This document shows, piece after piece, positions 1-12,145 of a stretch of DNA of 64,000 nt. This DNA comes from Ephemerocybe angulata. Its lineage: Eukaryota > Basidiomycota > Agaricomycetes > Agaricales > Psathyrellaceae. The position numbers and the translations under genes are program-made. The first letter of the stretch is position 1. Each line of letters begins with the position of its first letter. The stretch is from assembly GCA_013368325.1 (NCBI GenBank), contig JAACJK010000008.1:372001-436000 (forward strand), read 5' to 3'. Under the pieces are notes generated by a model that was given only the letters and a program-made list of their open reading frames with translations, had not been told where the DNA came from and made no database searches.

Positions 1-1102
1 GTTAGAGTGCTAGGCCAGAGGTCCAGAATCGCCCCTCAATCTTCCCGCTTTACGATAACTTGAATCCAGAAATCTTTCTATCTATCTCGCCTGATCCCGG
101 ACGGACGTGCCCACTCGCCTTGCACATAATCCGCTTGATGTCCTCACCCACTGATCAATCACTCACCCCGAACTCTGAAAACCAGTTGCAGCGCCCCGCA
201 TTCCTTCATCCTTCCCTCCGTTCCTTCCGCCCTCAACACTCCCAAGGAAGCACAGATGGCAAACCCGACCCCTCCATCCCTCCGCCAGTGAGGTCAATAT
301 GCTGGATCCTGGCAAGCTCATTCCAGTGCAGACCCAAAACACTCTCAGCGGTGAAACCAAGCTGAATTCGACTGGAAATTCAAAGGCTCCTCAAGATACT
401 GAGTGAGTGTCACATCCCCGTGCCTGAGCGCCCTAGACGGTTTGCGTGGAAAGGCGGGCACGGGCGACACGGGCGCTTAGCGCTCAGCGGCAAGCGCCCA
501 GGCTCAGCGTGGATGTTGGAATTTGGGCGCTGTGGCTGTGAACGCGGATTCACTCGGCTCGAGCATGGATACGTATGTACGTATGCAGGTCGTTAGTCAG
601 GTTTGTGAGTGACTACACCCTGCCATGATTCAAAGGGAACTTGCCGCGACTGTGCTGCAAATCCAACCTTGCTTCGCACCATGGAAGTCTGGTGCTCTGG
701 AGGCATATGGCAAACTGTTCCCGACGAATTATGAATAGCACGCAAGACGGTGTGGAGGGTTTCGCTCGTGGAAAGATACCGTGCTGCCTGCCAACGTACT
801 AAGCGCCCGTGCGCGTTCAATTTGGAAGCCAAATTTTGAGCGGTGTGTAGACAGGTGTGGCTTTCAGGGCCCGTTCAAGCCTTGGGTTATTCAGAAAGGC
901 GTAGTACTAAGCGCTCGTACGATTTGGAAGCCTGGATCCATTCCGCACGCGAGAACCGGCGGGCAATGCTTAGGCGATACAGAGTCCCTACAGAAACATG
1001 GGTGTGGAAGGTACACGATACACACATAGATGAAAGATACATATGGCTTAAAGATAGGATATGTCCCGGTGCGTCAATGGATTAGATCGAGTCAAGATTC
1101 CT
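1..1102. repeat. Downstream flank of NLR1, duplicated at 9.6 kb and inverted at 48.5-49.6 kb
   Basis: No gene is supported here. The stretch is a duplicated NLR 3' flank. The block around 903-1000 recurs at about 9621-9710 and, reverse-complemented, at about 48664-48730 (shared core GAGAACCGGCGGGCAATGCT). The part around 60-365 matches the complement of about 49230-49570, and 593-832 matches about 48840-48990. Short open frames appear in several copies but without shared start or splice signals, so I treat them as non-coding. The region 430-560 is rich in GGGCGC-type motifs. The homology shows that the NLR copies were duplicated together with more than 1 kb of downstream DNA. Confidence 0.6.
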
Positions 1103-3376
1103 CTAGTCTTCCCATGGTACCTCGAGGTCCCTATACCTCCAGTAGTCTCCATCCCACTCTCTCATAAGCACCTGGGTGAAGCTGGGAATCTTCCAGCCGA
1201 AAGCCTTTAGGACGTCCGTGACTTTTTTCGTTGAAGGTCTGCAAGACGAGCGACAGAGATACCGCGAGCACTGATAGTGGGAGTGTCAGTTTTGCAGAGA
1301 ACGAATGTGTCAACTGATTTACTTGCCCCTCGGTGTAGTAAATCGAGCATATAGAGTATTACCGGCTGTACATTTCTGCGGTCATTCAGATCTGAATGAT
1401 GCCAGTCAGCCCATGCAGCAGCCCATTTGTGGAGATCGCTTGAGAGGATATATGGCACTACAGTCTGGAAAGAAGATTTTGGTACCCCGTCTAGAGTTAT
1501 TAACAGGTTTAGATAAGGCTTTTGTTCACTATGTCCTGCGACACCTTCAATATCTAAAACCATGTATTAGTTAGGGGCAAAGGCGACACAGGAGGAGGGT
1601 TTACGTTTGTCCAGTGTTTGAAAGAATCGTTGGGCCACCCAGGTGAGAGTCTCATCTTCGGTGAGGAACCTTTCGCCACATCTGGTTGGATCTGCAATGA
1701 AATCGAGGAATGACTTGTGGTAAAAGGAGTACGGGTTCCAGCTGAGGTTCGGGGTCGATAACAGGGAAGATAAGGAGCCTAACGCGTACTGTTCTTCGCC
1801 AGGGGAGGCCACCAAGACGAGCCGAAGGAGCCACACTGGTAACTGGTTGCCCATAAAATATTTAGTTTGTGTAGCCCGCAGCCACTTCATCGAGAGCTCG
1901 GGATTCGGGCAAGTCTCCAATAATAGACGATAGAGCGCATCCAGAGCTTCGAGCGGGTTGTTTGGCGAGCCAGTCCATTGCTGCCCCAGGATCTGTTGAA
2001 GGCGCTGATGCGGCGTGGAAGGCTTATTCGAGCTTTGCGACGGAGGTTTTGGGGAATGCGGCGACCCCTCGATGTACCGTGCTACGGTCGCAGCGTATAT
2101 AAACTGCCCTGACGCATTCCTGATGAGGATGAGCTTCGCTTCCTTCCCTGGCCATTCCTCGGGGCTAATCCCGAGACGGCGACAGATTGTCGAGAATTTA
2201 GCGTCGTAGAACAGGGCGATATCGGCGCTGGGGCTGTATTTGTCGTCGAGGAAAAGCTCCCGTGTGCATGCCTTGCCGTCCGCGGCGAAGAAGTCGCGTA
2301 TTGCCACTTCCGGGCGGCTGGCGATGAAGATGCGGAAGGGGAATGAGGGGTTGGTGGCGGCGAGGAGGAGAAGGGATAGTATTTCCCTCTGTTCGTCTTC
2401 TTTCCGTCGAATAGGCACCTGCGCCCTTGCGTGGGCAGGGTCAGCGGGGTCGTTCTGGACGATATCGCACTCGTCGAGGCCGTCGATTATGATGACTCGC
2501 GCACCACTGTCATGCCCTTGAGCCCTGCTGAGGAGCGGGTTCAAGACCATAGCAATAAATTGCTCCTTCAAGTTCTTCGTGAAGATGATGCCCCCATTGC
2601 GAGCGACTGACGACAAGACGTGCTCGCGAGTCCCCCCAGCCCCACCATGTTCCACGAGTTGGAAAGCCAGTGTGGGGACCAAGCATCTCTTTGTTCGCCT
2701 ATCCACTGAGCCAGAGAAAGCAGAGAAGAAGAAGGAAGCGGCGAGAGTCCCCTTCTCCTTGCAGGTGTCGGCGATGGTGCCCAGGATAGCAGTCTTCCCT
2801 GTACCCGCTGGCCCCGTCACCCACATGATCTTCTTCGGCTGCGCGTCTTGATCTCCCACATCGATCCAGCTCATGATGTCCTCCTGCACGGCGACCCTCG
2901 TCTCCTTCATGCACTTGGGGGCGTCACAGCGTTCGCTGGAGTCGTGGATGGCCCCAGGTGCCATGTTCGCAATGAGAACTGGAAATATGTAAGCGTTAAT
3001 CGAGAGGTGGGAGGTATAAGGCTCACATTCCAATGCCTTTGCCTCGTCGACGGTCTTCGTTTCGTTCTTGCCTCCTGGTGCGTGCTGACTGAGATTTCCT
3101 GAGACCCCGTAATATTCAATGAAATATGTACTTGATCCCAACGAGGGCATACTCACCGTGATTATCGCCGAACACCCCATTGGTGGCATGTGCTACATCG
3201 TAATGAGTGAAATTGACTGGACCATTGTCTAATAAATAGTGTCAGGAGTTGAGGTTGGCGAGGAACACGGTGGACATACAGTGATGGTGAGTCCCATGAG
3301 CAGCCGGGTGATTACTAGAGCTGGCCTCCTGCGTGTCGTGGTGGAGGATGTGAGCGTCGAGCGTTGTGGTACTCAT
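1103..3376 (-). CDS. NLR1: NACHT-domain NLR-like NTPase, six exons, about 669 aa
   Basis: Predicted STAND-class NTPase of the fungal NACHT group. Such proteins are thought to act as cytosolic switches in non-self recognition and regulated cell death; the ligand here is unknown. Model: complement(1103..1270, 1327..1553, 1605..2978, 3027..3098, 3157..3228, 3280..3376), in phase throughout. Exons 1-3 (about 80 residues) encode a small N-terminal part. Exon 4 holds the NACHT core: Walker A GPAGTGKT near residues 136-143, Walker B VIIIDGLDEC near 242-251, and a C-terminal FYHKSFLDFIADPTRC motif. The last exon encodes a tail conserved in all four copies (KKVTDVLKA, then FTQVL). No WD40, ankyrin or TPR repeats are seen. 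The start is the first ATG of an exon shared with NLR3. Intron 5 begins GCAAGT where the paralogues have GTAAGT, so it would be a GC-AG intron. Closest relative in the window: NLR3. Confidence 0.85.
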
Positions 3377-3870
3377 TGAGCTAGTGGTGGGGGTGGAGAT
3401 GGAAAAGAACAGAAATCGAAGTCAAGTCGACGACTCGGTTGGGGGTGCGTAGCGAGCGAGCTCGAAGCATTTATAAACAGAAGGGCACGTTTCCGCCACG
3501 CGGAGAAGGCGTGTTGACATTGGCTATGCAGAGATAAGCGCCGGAAGATTGTGCCTGTCACTCGCCATTCCGGGCTGCGACCGTATCGATCTTCCCCAGC
3601 ACACTCTGAAGGGAAAGAACATTTCACTTTACCCTTGTTCGGAGTCCCGAGGGCGGCGAGCACCTTGAGCAGAAGGGTTAGAGCTGAAATGCAACACCTG
3701 GTGGAACGGAGGTCAGAGAAACCGCAGTGTGGAGAACGCAGTGAAGAAGGGATGAGGTCGGCAGATCCAATAAGGTCGTAAACGGGAGCTGCTTCAATGA
3801 ATGTTTTGCATTGCGCCTACGATCGTTCGTCCGGGCATGCGTACAGATATGAGGTAGTCGAATTGGACCG
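3377..3870. repeat. NLR1 5' flank, shared with NLR3
   Basis: No gene is supported. This upstream region of NLR1 aligns with 12146-12705 upstream of NLR3 (for example the shared AGAAGGGCACGTTT and GCAGAGATAAGCGCC blocks). The NLR1/NLR3 duplication therefore includes about 500 bp of promoter-side DNA. Its distal edge also resembles the end of the duplicated unidentified gene at about 51270-51300. Confidence 0.55.
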
Positions 3871-3879
3871 AAAGCGAAT

Positions 3880-5030
3880 AAATTAATCTGGAAAGAGTTA
3901 TGGAAACAGACAGCGACGCGCCACAACCTCGCGTTTCCGCATCTCGGGAACAACGTCTTGCAAAACATCAATGCCCGCATCCAACGTGTAAGTAATAGAA
4001 AAGAAAACGCACCTAAACATCCCTCCCTTCCGCGTCCATCTCGGTACCTGGACAGCAGCACCCTCCTTCGCCCCACGCTTACTCTTCGCACCCTTCATAT
4101 CGCCGCCGAGACTCGCCCCAGACTTGGACTTGTCGGCCAGGAGGTCCGGGATCGCAGGGCAGTCTCCGAGAACGGTGTGTTTAGCGCCTATGGCTGCTTC
4201 CGCGCGAGGTTATCGTGCCTACGTTGGTTGCTTCCTCTGTTAGGAAGCGAAAAATAGGGTGTTAGTATGTGCTTTATGTTTGAGAGGAGGGAGGAGGCAA
4301 AGGAAATATATTGGAAGGACGAGTGGTAAAAGAAGTGAAAAGATAAGTGAAGTGGGTGGGAGGCTGGGGTATACACGGTCTGCCGATATTGAAGGGCCTC
4401 TTTGGTTTGGAGAGGTTTGGAGACACTTTTGTGAGCAAGTGGCAGATTCCCGCTGCATAGACACACCGAGAAAGAAGCAAGCAAACTTGAACAAAACGAG
4501 GGGAGAAGGTACTGACCAAGATAGACAGTCAGCTCGTCCCAGCCAATAACAACACCCGCCTCAGTCAACTCGCTCTCCCCCGTCACCTCTCTCCAAATCC
4601 ACACGCACTTCGCCCACTTCCACCAATGAAACCCTACCTCGTACTCCGATGCCCACCCACACTCTACCGCCCACTGCGCATATTCTCCACCCGCGCCCGG
4701 GGCGAAGCCGGAGACGACGTCGCGCGGGGAAGGCTTGAAGCGGGTGTTGAGAGAGCCGACGGTTGCGGGGTTGTGGTTGCGGTTGTTTTTGTGCGATGTG
4801 GACGCTGTGGGCTAGGGGGTCTCGATGCCTGGAGGCGACATCGACGTTGTCGGCGTCAATACCATCGTAGACCTGGATTCCGGTATCGCGGAGGAGGAGG
4901 AGGACGTTGGTGTTGAGGAAGGCTCGCAAATGGAGGAGGAGGAAGATGAGGGAGTGCTGTGGCTATGCACCAAACTCCGCCTGTGTCGGACGTCGCATGC
5001 CCCTGTGATTCTGGCCCCTCGACGATAGCC
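3880..5030 (-). pseudogene. Unidentified gene or relic, inverted duplicate of 50300-51300
   Basis: I do not recognise this gene. On the minus strand a readable frame with short introns runs from about 5030 to 3900. It includes segments such as LNTRFKPSPRDVVSGFAPG and GWDELTVYL, an intron beginning GTCAGT near 4524 and ending near 4220, and then EEATNVGTITSRA. The same segments recur in the same order on the plus strand at about 50450-50950 (RFRPSPCDVISGIAP; EEATYAGRITSRA), where the frame is more broken. Two copies with matching intron positions argue for a real ancestral gene. No clean start-to-stop model could be built here, so decay is likely. The frame is rich in low-complexity stretches (GGA repeats near 4900). 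Confidence 0.4.
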
Positions 5031-5500
5031 AGCTTATTTAAATAGTGTATTGTCTTTGACTTCTACCCCAGGCCCATACCTAGAGAATATGAAAGGCACA
5101 GGGGTTCTAGCTATTTTTCGTACCTGAATTGGCTCGCCTTTCCCGCATCCGTCGGTCACGCTTGCCAGTACGTATGACGGCCGAGTCAGTCGATACACCC
5201 AAGACTATCACACACAATGCATACGCACTAATGATATTTTTGTGAGGGTGAGCGGCAACATGACGTGCTCTGATATCTTGAGAGCTAGTCTGAGGTATGC
5301 TTGCTACAGGGTGACTGTCGCCCGACGTGATATGCCAGCGTATTTAAGCGCCCGTGAACGGGGAATGCATTCCGCACCACTGGGCACCAAGTGAGTATTA
5401 CACACATACATAAAGACGGGTAAATATGAGGTGGGATATAAAGAATGTGCCAGTTCCGCGTGCGTCAATGCGATAGACCGCTCGTAAGCTTGAGGCAAGT
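5031..5500. other. Intergenic, nothing recognised
   Basis: About 470 bp between the unidentified relic and the aerolysin-like pseudogene. Open frames are short and show no splice signals or recognisable motif. Confidence 0.4.
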
Positions 5501-6416
5501 TTCCCCCAAGTCTAGCATTGCTTGGGAAACCCCCCACGCCTCATCGCCGCACGCATCCTCTCTTTCTCTGGTAAACAAGCGCTAATCAAGGGCGGTGTTG
5601 AGGGCATGCACACCACCCTCACGCTCGCTAGTGCCTCTCCAGGCACAGACATCCCAGACGACCAGTCCTGGTCCGACGAGCGCTCGAGGGCCGCGGGCAA
5701 GATCGTATAGGTCGGCTCCGCCCGCGAGGCCTTTCCCCTCACCCTGGGCGATGGGAGCCACGCAACTGGGGTGAGCCACGAGCGCGACCAGCATCATCGA
5801 CCTCGAGCCCGGACGCGGCGACTACGAAGGCTTCTTCCGCCTTGTGCGCGAATGCGATGGGGACGTTAGCCTCGTCTACATCAAGGACGGGAAGCTTGAG
5901 CTTACGACATATCGGACGCGCAAGGCCCTGCGCATGCGGATCGGACGAGCGAGCAGTATTGGCAGTTCGACTACCGGCCGCTCGAGGTTGAGAAGATTGA
6001 GTACGACTTGAAGGAGAGTAAGAGGCTTAACGAAAAGCCGCACGTACTTGTGAACATGTACCTCGAGAACGACGCGGACACCGAGCAGATGCTCACGTAT
6101 AAGTTGAACGAGAAGACTGTGGCAACGTCAAGGTGGGACTATAAAGTCGGCTTCAAGGTGGGATACCAGGCCAAATTCAAGGGTGCGTCTGCTTCCTAAC
6201 TCGTTCTCACGGCGTGCCTAATCTAATCTCTCGCTCTCGACCATTGTAGGCGGTATCCCAAAGATCGCGGAGGGTGAGGTGAGTACCGACTACGCCCTCA
6301 CATTCAAGTTCTCCCAGGTCAAGACGACGACGACGGAGCAAGCGTGGAAGGCGTCCTTCCCCGTCAAGGCTCGCGGGCGCGAGCGCATCCGCGCGAGGGT
6401 GCACCGCGAAATGTGA
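5500..6416 (+). pseudogene. Broken aerolysin-like (beta-pore-forming family) gene
   Basis: Decayed coding sequence on the plus strand. The best preserved part is about 5960-6200, an intron from about 6183 to 6249 (GTGCGT...TGTAG), and 6250-6416 ending in TGA. Its composition, with alternating Thr/Ser/Lys-rich strands and a central amphipathic stretch, resembles the pore-forming module of the aerolysin/ETX-MTX2 family, which fungi encode as defence-type proteins. Breaks: the first frame (from 5522) ends at a TAG at 5708-5710, a second frame is readable about 5780-5935, and a frame change near 5930-5950 leads into the third. No single open frame links the parts, so a functional product is not expected. 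The family call rests on pattern resemblance only. It lies directly downstream of NLR2, tail to tail. Confidence 0.45.
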
Positions 6417-6568
6417 GAGTCAAAGTAGATATTGTGGTCTGTGGGAGGATACAGCGAGTTCGAGCCTTGATGAAAAGGAATTGGAACCTGAAACCCAACA
6501 CATCGTAAAAGAGGAGCCCCGGCAATAAGTACGGACGAAAGAAAGCGATACGACAGTGCATGACTGTG

Positions 6569-8865
6569 TCATACCCTTGGCATTCCCAGGTTGGTGTATC
6601 TTTGCCCTCCCCTCCATTCCATCCAAAGTATATCCAGTGAGCTGGGAATCCTCCAGCCCTTTGCTCTCAGGACGTCCACGATTTTTCTCGTGGAAAGTCG
6701 GCAGAACGAAGAACAACGATACCGGGAACACTGATCGTGAGTCGGTGTCAGAGAGTCATGTCGAAACGATGCCTGAATGAGCCACTTACCCCGTTGTGCA
6801 GTATAGTGAGCATCCAGGTTAGCGCTAACGGGCGATCGCTGTTGCTTTTCCAAGGCACCTGCTCATCTGTCAACGCCGCGGTCCATTTTTGAAGATCGCT
6901 GGAGAGAATATCCGGTTTTGCGACCTCGAAAGATGCTCGAGTTAAGTCGGTTAACATTCTTATAAAGGTGCCATAGTATCCTAAGTTTGACTCATGCAGC
7001 GGCAAAGCTGCTACATCTGTAAGCGCGTAAGAATTAGCAAAATCAGAGAGACAAAGGGGAAAGGGCTTACGGTGGTCTAGTGTTTGGAAGAAGCGTTGAG
7101 CTACCCAGGCAAGGAGCTGGTCATCGGTTAAGAACCTTCCATCGCATCTGGTCGGGTCTGCGATAAAATCGAGAAATGACTTGTGGTAGAATGAGTAAGG
7201 CTTTCGCAAGTTCTCTCCGGAAATCTCGGTGGACAGAAGGGAGGCCAAGGGGCCCAGAGCGTGCCTCTCCTCACCAGGAGAAGTTTCCAAGACGAGGCGA
7301 AGAAGCCATGGTACTGCTTTGTGGTCCAGAAAATGTTGCAGTTGGGTGGCTCGGAGCCACTTCATTGAGAGGTCGGGATCTGGGCAAGCCTCTAGCAGAA
7401 GACGATAAAGCGCGTCAAGAGCCTCGAGCGGGCTGTGCGTGGTGGGGGCCAGACCGAGAATGTGCTCAAGGCGCCGATGTGGTGTAGATGTTCGACCGGA
7501 AATGTTTGGAGTAGCGCTGGAATATGGTGCTCCTTCCACGTATCGCATGACAGTTGCAGCGTATATGAATTGTCCTGAAGCATTCTTTACGAGAGTCACT
7601 TTCGCGTCATTCCCTGGCCAGTCCTCAGGTTTGATCCCGAGATCGTAGCATATTTTAGAGAACTTCGCTGTGTAGAAGAGGGCGATGTCAGCGTCGGGAT
7701 CATAGCTGTTGTCGAGGAAAAGCTCCCGCGTGCGTGTCTTGCCGTCGGTGGAGAAGAAGTTACGGATCTCCTTTTCAGGACGGCTGGAAATGAGGATGCG
7801 GAAGGGGAACGAGGGATCATTGGCGGCGAGGAGGAGGATCGAAAGTATTTCCTTCTGGTCGTCTTCTTTCGGTCGGATAAACACAGGCCCCCCTACTTGG
7901 ACTTGGCCGATGTGTCGGAGAAGCTGGTACTGTTCGGCGTCGCATTCATCGAGTCCGTCGATTATGATGACTCGTGGTGCAGCTTTGGCGCCGCTGCCCG
8001 ATTCCTGAGGCCTGTAGAGGAGAGGGTTCATGACAATGGAAATAAACTGCTCCTTCAAGTTCTTCGTGAAGATGATGCCCTGATCCCGAGCAGCCGACAA
8101 CAAGACATGTTCGCGGGTCCCCCTCAATCCGCCATGTCCCATGAGTTGGAAGGCCAGTGTTGGGACGAAACATCGCTTTGTCCGCCTATTCGCCGACCCA
8201 GTGAAGGCAGAGAAAAAGAAGCTAGCAGCGAGAATCCCCTTGTCCTTGCAGGTATCCGCGATGGTGCCCAGGATAGCTGTCTTCCCCGTACCAGCTGGCC
8301 CCGTTACCCACATGATCCTCTTCGACTCCCGATCCTCAGCCTCTATCCAGCCCATGATGTCTTCCTGGACGGCGACCCTCGTCTCCTCCATGCACTTGGG
8401 CGCGTCGCAGCGCTCGTTCGAGTCGTGGATGGCCCCAGGTGCTATGTTCTGCATGAGGTCTGGTTGCGGTATGACGGTGTGAGCAAAGGGGCGGCGCCAA
8501 GAGCAGGGAGACACTGTAATCCTCACATCTCAGTCCCTCTGCCTCGTCGATGGCTTTCCTTTCGTTCTGCCCTCCAGGTGCGTGTTGATTGAGACTTCCT
8601 GAATCATGACGTTTGTTGAGCTGTGTACTTCATCCCAAGTTCCAACGAAGGCCCCGCACTCACCGAGATTATCGCCAAAGATAGCGTTGCTCGCATGTCC
8701 TACATGGTTGTCTAGACGGTGTCAGGAAGCCAGCGCTGCACGAACGCACACGTTGGACTCACAGTTGTTTACAATCATCGGGGTGGCCTGGTGGTTCCTG
8801 GAAATCATGGCCTCAGCCTGCGTACCGCGGAAAAGCGTTTCAGCTTCGAGTTGTGCTTCACTCAT
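6569..8865 (-). CDS. NLR2: NACHT-domain NLR-like NTPase, six exons, about 666 aa
   Basis: Paralogue of NLR1, NLR3 and NLR4 with the same six-exon structure: complement(6569..6730, 6790..7016, 7071..8459, 8527..8598, 8664..8711, 8763..8865). The frame is intact. The N-terminus starts MSEAQLEAETLFRG, as in NLR4, instead of the MST/MSN type of NLR1 and NLR3. Walker A GPAGTGKT lies near residues 128-135, and Walker B (VIIIDGLDEC) and the FYHKSFLDFIADPTRC motif are present. Exon 2 is only 48 nt, against 72-75 nt in the others, so the Asn/Gly-rich linker is shortened by eight or nine residues. The last exon starts at 6730 after CAG and carries the conserved tail in divergent form (RKIVDVLRAKGW). 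The 5' flank is shared with NLR4, so the NLR2/NLR4 pair and the NLR1/NLR3 pair look like two lineages. Role as for NLR1, inferred from the family. Confidence 0.85.
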
Positions 8866-9833
8866 TGGGGTAGTCGTAGTGGAAGGGGAAGGGGGACGGG
8901 AGTCAAACGCGCTTGACGGTTCTGGTGAGAGCAGGAAGAGAAGGGGGCAAGGCTTGCCTCATGTCCTGACAGACCCGTTCCCGCCACGTGTCCATGGAAG
9001 CTGTGCCAGAAAATAGGCGCCCAAGTTGTGAGGGCGTCAGGCGTTGCTTGGTTTCCCTTGTGATCCAAACATTGATACGTGCCGAGACGTTTCTCAGCCC
9101 AGTTCGTTTACCTCCACTTCCTTCAGCTCTCGCGAGGCATCGAACCAGTCATATCCAGAGCACTATGGACTATACCATCCGGATCATCGTCTTGCAAAAC
9201 CCAATCATCACGGGCACATAGATGGCGGGTTCTCTTCCACAGCTTGCGAGCTACCTCGTCCATTGCGCTCGCCTGGCAGTATAAAAACATGGGATCATAC
9301 TCCCTTGACCTCCTCGAAGTGTGGAATTTAACTTGAAAGGCTTGGGGCCGGTGGCCGACCCCCTCGGATTTACATTCACTCTGAGGTCAGCCCCTCTGCT
9401 GTACACTGTGACGGTTCACGATTGGACTCCCAGCAAAAATCGGTCGACCAAAAACAAAATGAAAAGGGAAAAAGAACAGATGGTATACACCCAATCAAAC
9501 CCCTGTCGCTTGCTTGGAAGACAAGCATGGTAACCACTTCACCATCGGCGTTGTGTCTGGTTTTCCTCACTGGGTCCCATTGGGTTTTTTGACGGGGCGG
9601 GTCATTGTTCAGACATAGTGCTAAGCGCTCGGCGCGCTTTGGAAGCCTAGATCCATTCCGCACGCGAGAACCGGCGGGCAATGCTTGGCCGAAACAAAGC
9701 CCCTACAGAAGGATGGATATGTATGTTTACAATTACATTATTGAATGAATACATAGGTACACGATACACACGTAGAAGAGGATACTATATACATGTGGCT
9801 TAACGATGGTATATGCGCCAGTGCGTCAATGGA
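8866..9833. repeat. Intergenic between NLR2 and NLR3, made of duplicated NLR flanks
   Basis: 8866-9360 is the NLR2 upstream region. It matches 45640-46157 upstream of NLR4 in inverted orientation (for example ATCACAAGGGAAACCAA in NLR4 orientation). A shorter block (CTTCCTTCAGCTCTCG and the AGGCTTG-GGC-GGTGGC motif) also recurs upstream of CSN7 at about 14370-14660. 9600-9833 is the NLR3 downstream flank, shared with 903-1000 and 48664-48730. No gene is supported. Confidence 0.55.
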
Positions 9834-12145
9834 TTAGATCGAGCTTGAGTCAAGATTCCTATGGTTATTCGATGGTGCCCTGAGGTCACAATACCTAAGC
9901 TGTCCTTTCCACTCTCTCCTAAGCACCTGGGTGAAGGTGGGAACCTCCCAGCCTCTCGCCTTGAGGACGTCCGTGACTTTTTTTGTTGCAAGTCTGCAAG
10001 ACGAGTGACAGAAATACCACGAGCACTGAAAGTGGGAGGGTGTGAGCTTTGCAGAGAAAGAATGTCTCCACTGATTTACTTACCCCCCGGTGTAGTACAT
10101 CGAGCATCAAAAGGAGCTTTCGCAGATCCTTATTGCCCTTCAGATCCTGATACCGCTCAGCCCATACAGCAGCCCATTTCTGGAGATCGCTTGAGAGGAT
10201 GTATGGCACCACAGTCTGTAAAGAAGATTTTTGTAGCCTGTTTAATTTTGCCAACAGGTCTAGATAAGGCCCTCGATCACTCAGTCGCACAACACTCTCA
10301 TCATCTAAAAGCATGTATTAGTTAGGGGTAAAGCGGCATAGGAAAAGGGTTTACGTTTATCCAGCGTTTGAAAGAATCGTTGGACCACCCATGTTAGAGC
10401 CTCCTCTTCGGTGAGGAACCTTTCGCCGCATCTGGTTGGATCCGCAATGAAATCGAGGAATGACTTGTGGTAAAAGGAGTAGGGCTTTAGCGAGTTTTCT
10501 TCGGAAACCTGGGTCGATAACAGGGAAGATAAAGGGCCCAAAGCGTACTGTTCTTCGCCTGGGGAGGCCTCCAAGACGAGCCGAAGGAGCCACACTGGAA
10601 AAGGGTGACCCAGAAAATTATTTTCTTTTTGTGCAGCCCGTAGCCACTTCATCGAGAGCTCGGGATCCGGAGAAGTCTCCAATAATAGACGATACAGCGC
10701 ATCCAGAGCTTCGAGCGGGTTGTGTGGCGAGCCAGCCCGTGCCTGCCTCAGGATATGTTGAAGGCGCTCATGCGGCGTGGAAGGCTTATTGGAGCTTTGC
10801 GACTGAAGGTTTGGCGAATGCGGCGACCCCTCGATGTACCGTACGACGGTCGTAGCGTAGATAAACTGCCCCGATGCATTCCTTATGAGGGTGAGCTTCG
10901 CTTCCTTCCCTGGCCATTGCTCGGGGCTAATCCCGAGACGACGACAGATTATCGAGAATTTAGCGTCGTAGAACAGGGCTATATCGGCGTCGGGGTCGTA
11001 TTTGGCATCGAGGAAAAGCTCCTGTGTGCATGCCTTGCCGTCCGTAGCAAAGAAGTCACGTATTGAGACTTCCGGGCGGCTAGCGACGAGGATTGGGAAG
11101 GGGAACGAGGGGTTGCTGGCCGCGAAGAGGAGAATGGAGAGTATTTCCCTCTGGTCATCTTCTTTCCGTCGGATAGGCAGGTGGCCCCATGCGTTGGTAG
11201 ATCGAGCGGGGTCGTTCTGTGCGATAGTGCACTCGTCGAGGCCGTCGATTATGATGACTCGCCGAGCGGCTTTGGCACAACTGCCATGTTCCTGCGCCCT
11301 GCTGAGGAGCGGGTTCAAGACCATGCCAATGAGCTGCTCCTTCAAGTTCTTCGTGAAGATCATCCCCTGATCCCGAGCGACCGACGACAAGACGTGCTCG
11401 CGAATCCCCCCTGCGTCACCATGCCCCATGAGTTGGAAGGCCAGTGTGGGTACCAAGCATCTCTTCGTTCGCCTATCCACCGAGCCAGAGAAGGCAGAGA
11501 AGAAGAAGGAGGCAGCGAGAGTCCCCTTCTCCTTGCAGGTGTCTGCGATGGTGCCCAGGATAGCAGTCTTCCCCGTACCCGCTGGCCCCGTCACCCACAT
11601 GATCTTCTTCGGCTGCGCGTCTTGATCTCCCGCATCGATCCAGCTCATTATGTCTTCTTGCACCGCGATCCTTGTCTCCTTCATGCACTTGGGCGCATCG
11701 CAGCGCTCGCTGGAGTCGTGGATGGCTCCAGGTGCTATGTTCTGCTTTAGATCTAAGTGCGGTGTGAGCAAACGGGCCCCGGAAGAACGGAGACATAATC
11801 CTCACATCTCAGTGCCTCTGCCTCATCGATGGCTTTCCTTTCGTTCTGGCCTCGCTGCTCGATGTTTCCTAACCCCCGTAGTATTTAATGAAATGTATGC
11901 CTGATCCCAACGAGGGCATACTCACCATGATTATCGCCCAACACCCCATTGGTCGCGTGTTCTACATTGTACTGAGTCAAATTGACTGGACCATTGTCTA
12001 GTAAATGGCGTCAGGAGTTGAGGTTGGCGAGGAACACGGTGGACTTACAGTGGTGGTGAGTCCCATGAGCGGCCGGGTGATTACTAGAGCTGGCCTCCTG
12101 CGTGTCCCGGTGGAGGGTGTCAGCGTCCAGCCTCGCGTTACTCAT
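9834..12145 (-). CDS. NLR3: NACHT-domain NLR-like NTPase, six exons, about 680 aa
   Basis: Close paralogue of NLR1. Model: complement(9834..10025, 10084..10304, 10355..11752, 11806..11868, 11926..11997, 12049..12145), in phase with no internal stop. Exon 3 is 63 nt rather than 72, removing three residues. Walker A GPAGTGKT falls near residues 133-140. Walker B reads VIIIDGLDEC, and a FYHKSFLDFIADPTRC motif ends the NACHT-associated helical part. The C-terminal exon encodes KKVTDVLKARGWEVPTFTQ and a slightly longer tail than NLR1. Intron 5 has the normal GTAAGT donor. It lies tandem with NLR2 and NLR1, and its 5' flank (12146-12700) is shared with NLR1. Function inferred as for NLR1. Confidence 0.85.

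Noticed and set aside
1131..1313. Alternative C-terminal frame of the NLRs reading through GRPKG-type sequence
   Set aside because: The alternative frame ends at different lengths in each copy, whereas the chosen frame keeps a conserved tail (GW, FTQVL, REW) in all copies.
6690..6702. Apparent loss of a splice acceptor (GCCG instead of GCAG) in the last intron of NLR2
   Set aside because: All four NLRs share an upstream acceptor (ATCAG or TTTCAG followed by TGC/TGT). It puts the last exon in the frame encoding the conserved KKVTDVLKA tail, so NLR2 is not damaged there.
7897..8592. 231-codon plus-strand open frame
   Set aside because: Antisense to the NLR2 NACHT exon; similar antisense frames occur opposite NLR1, NLR3 and NLR4 and simply mirror their codon use.
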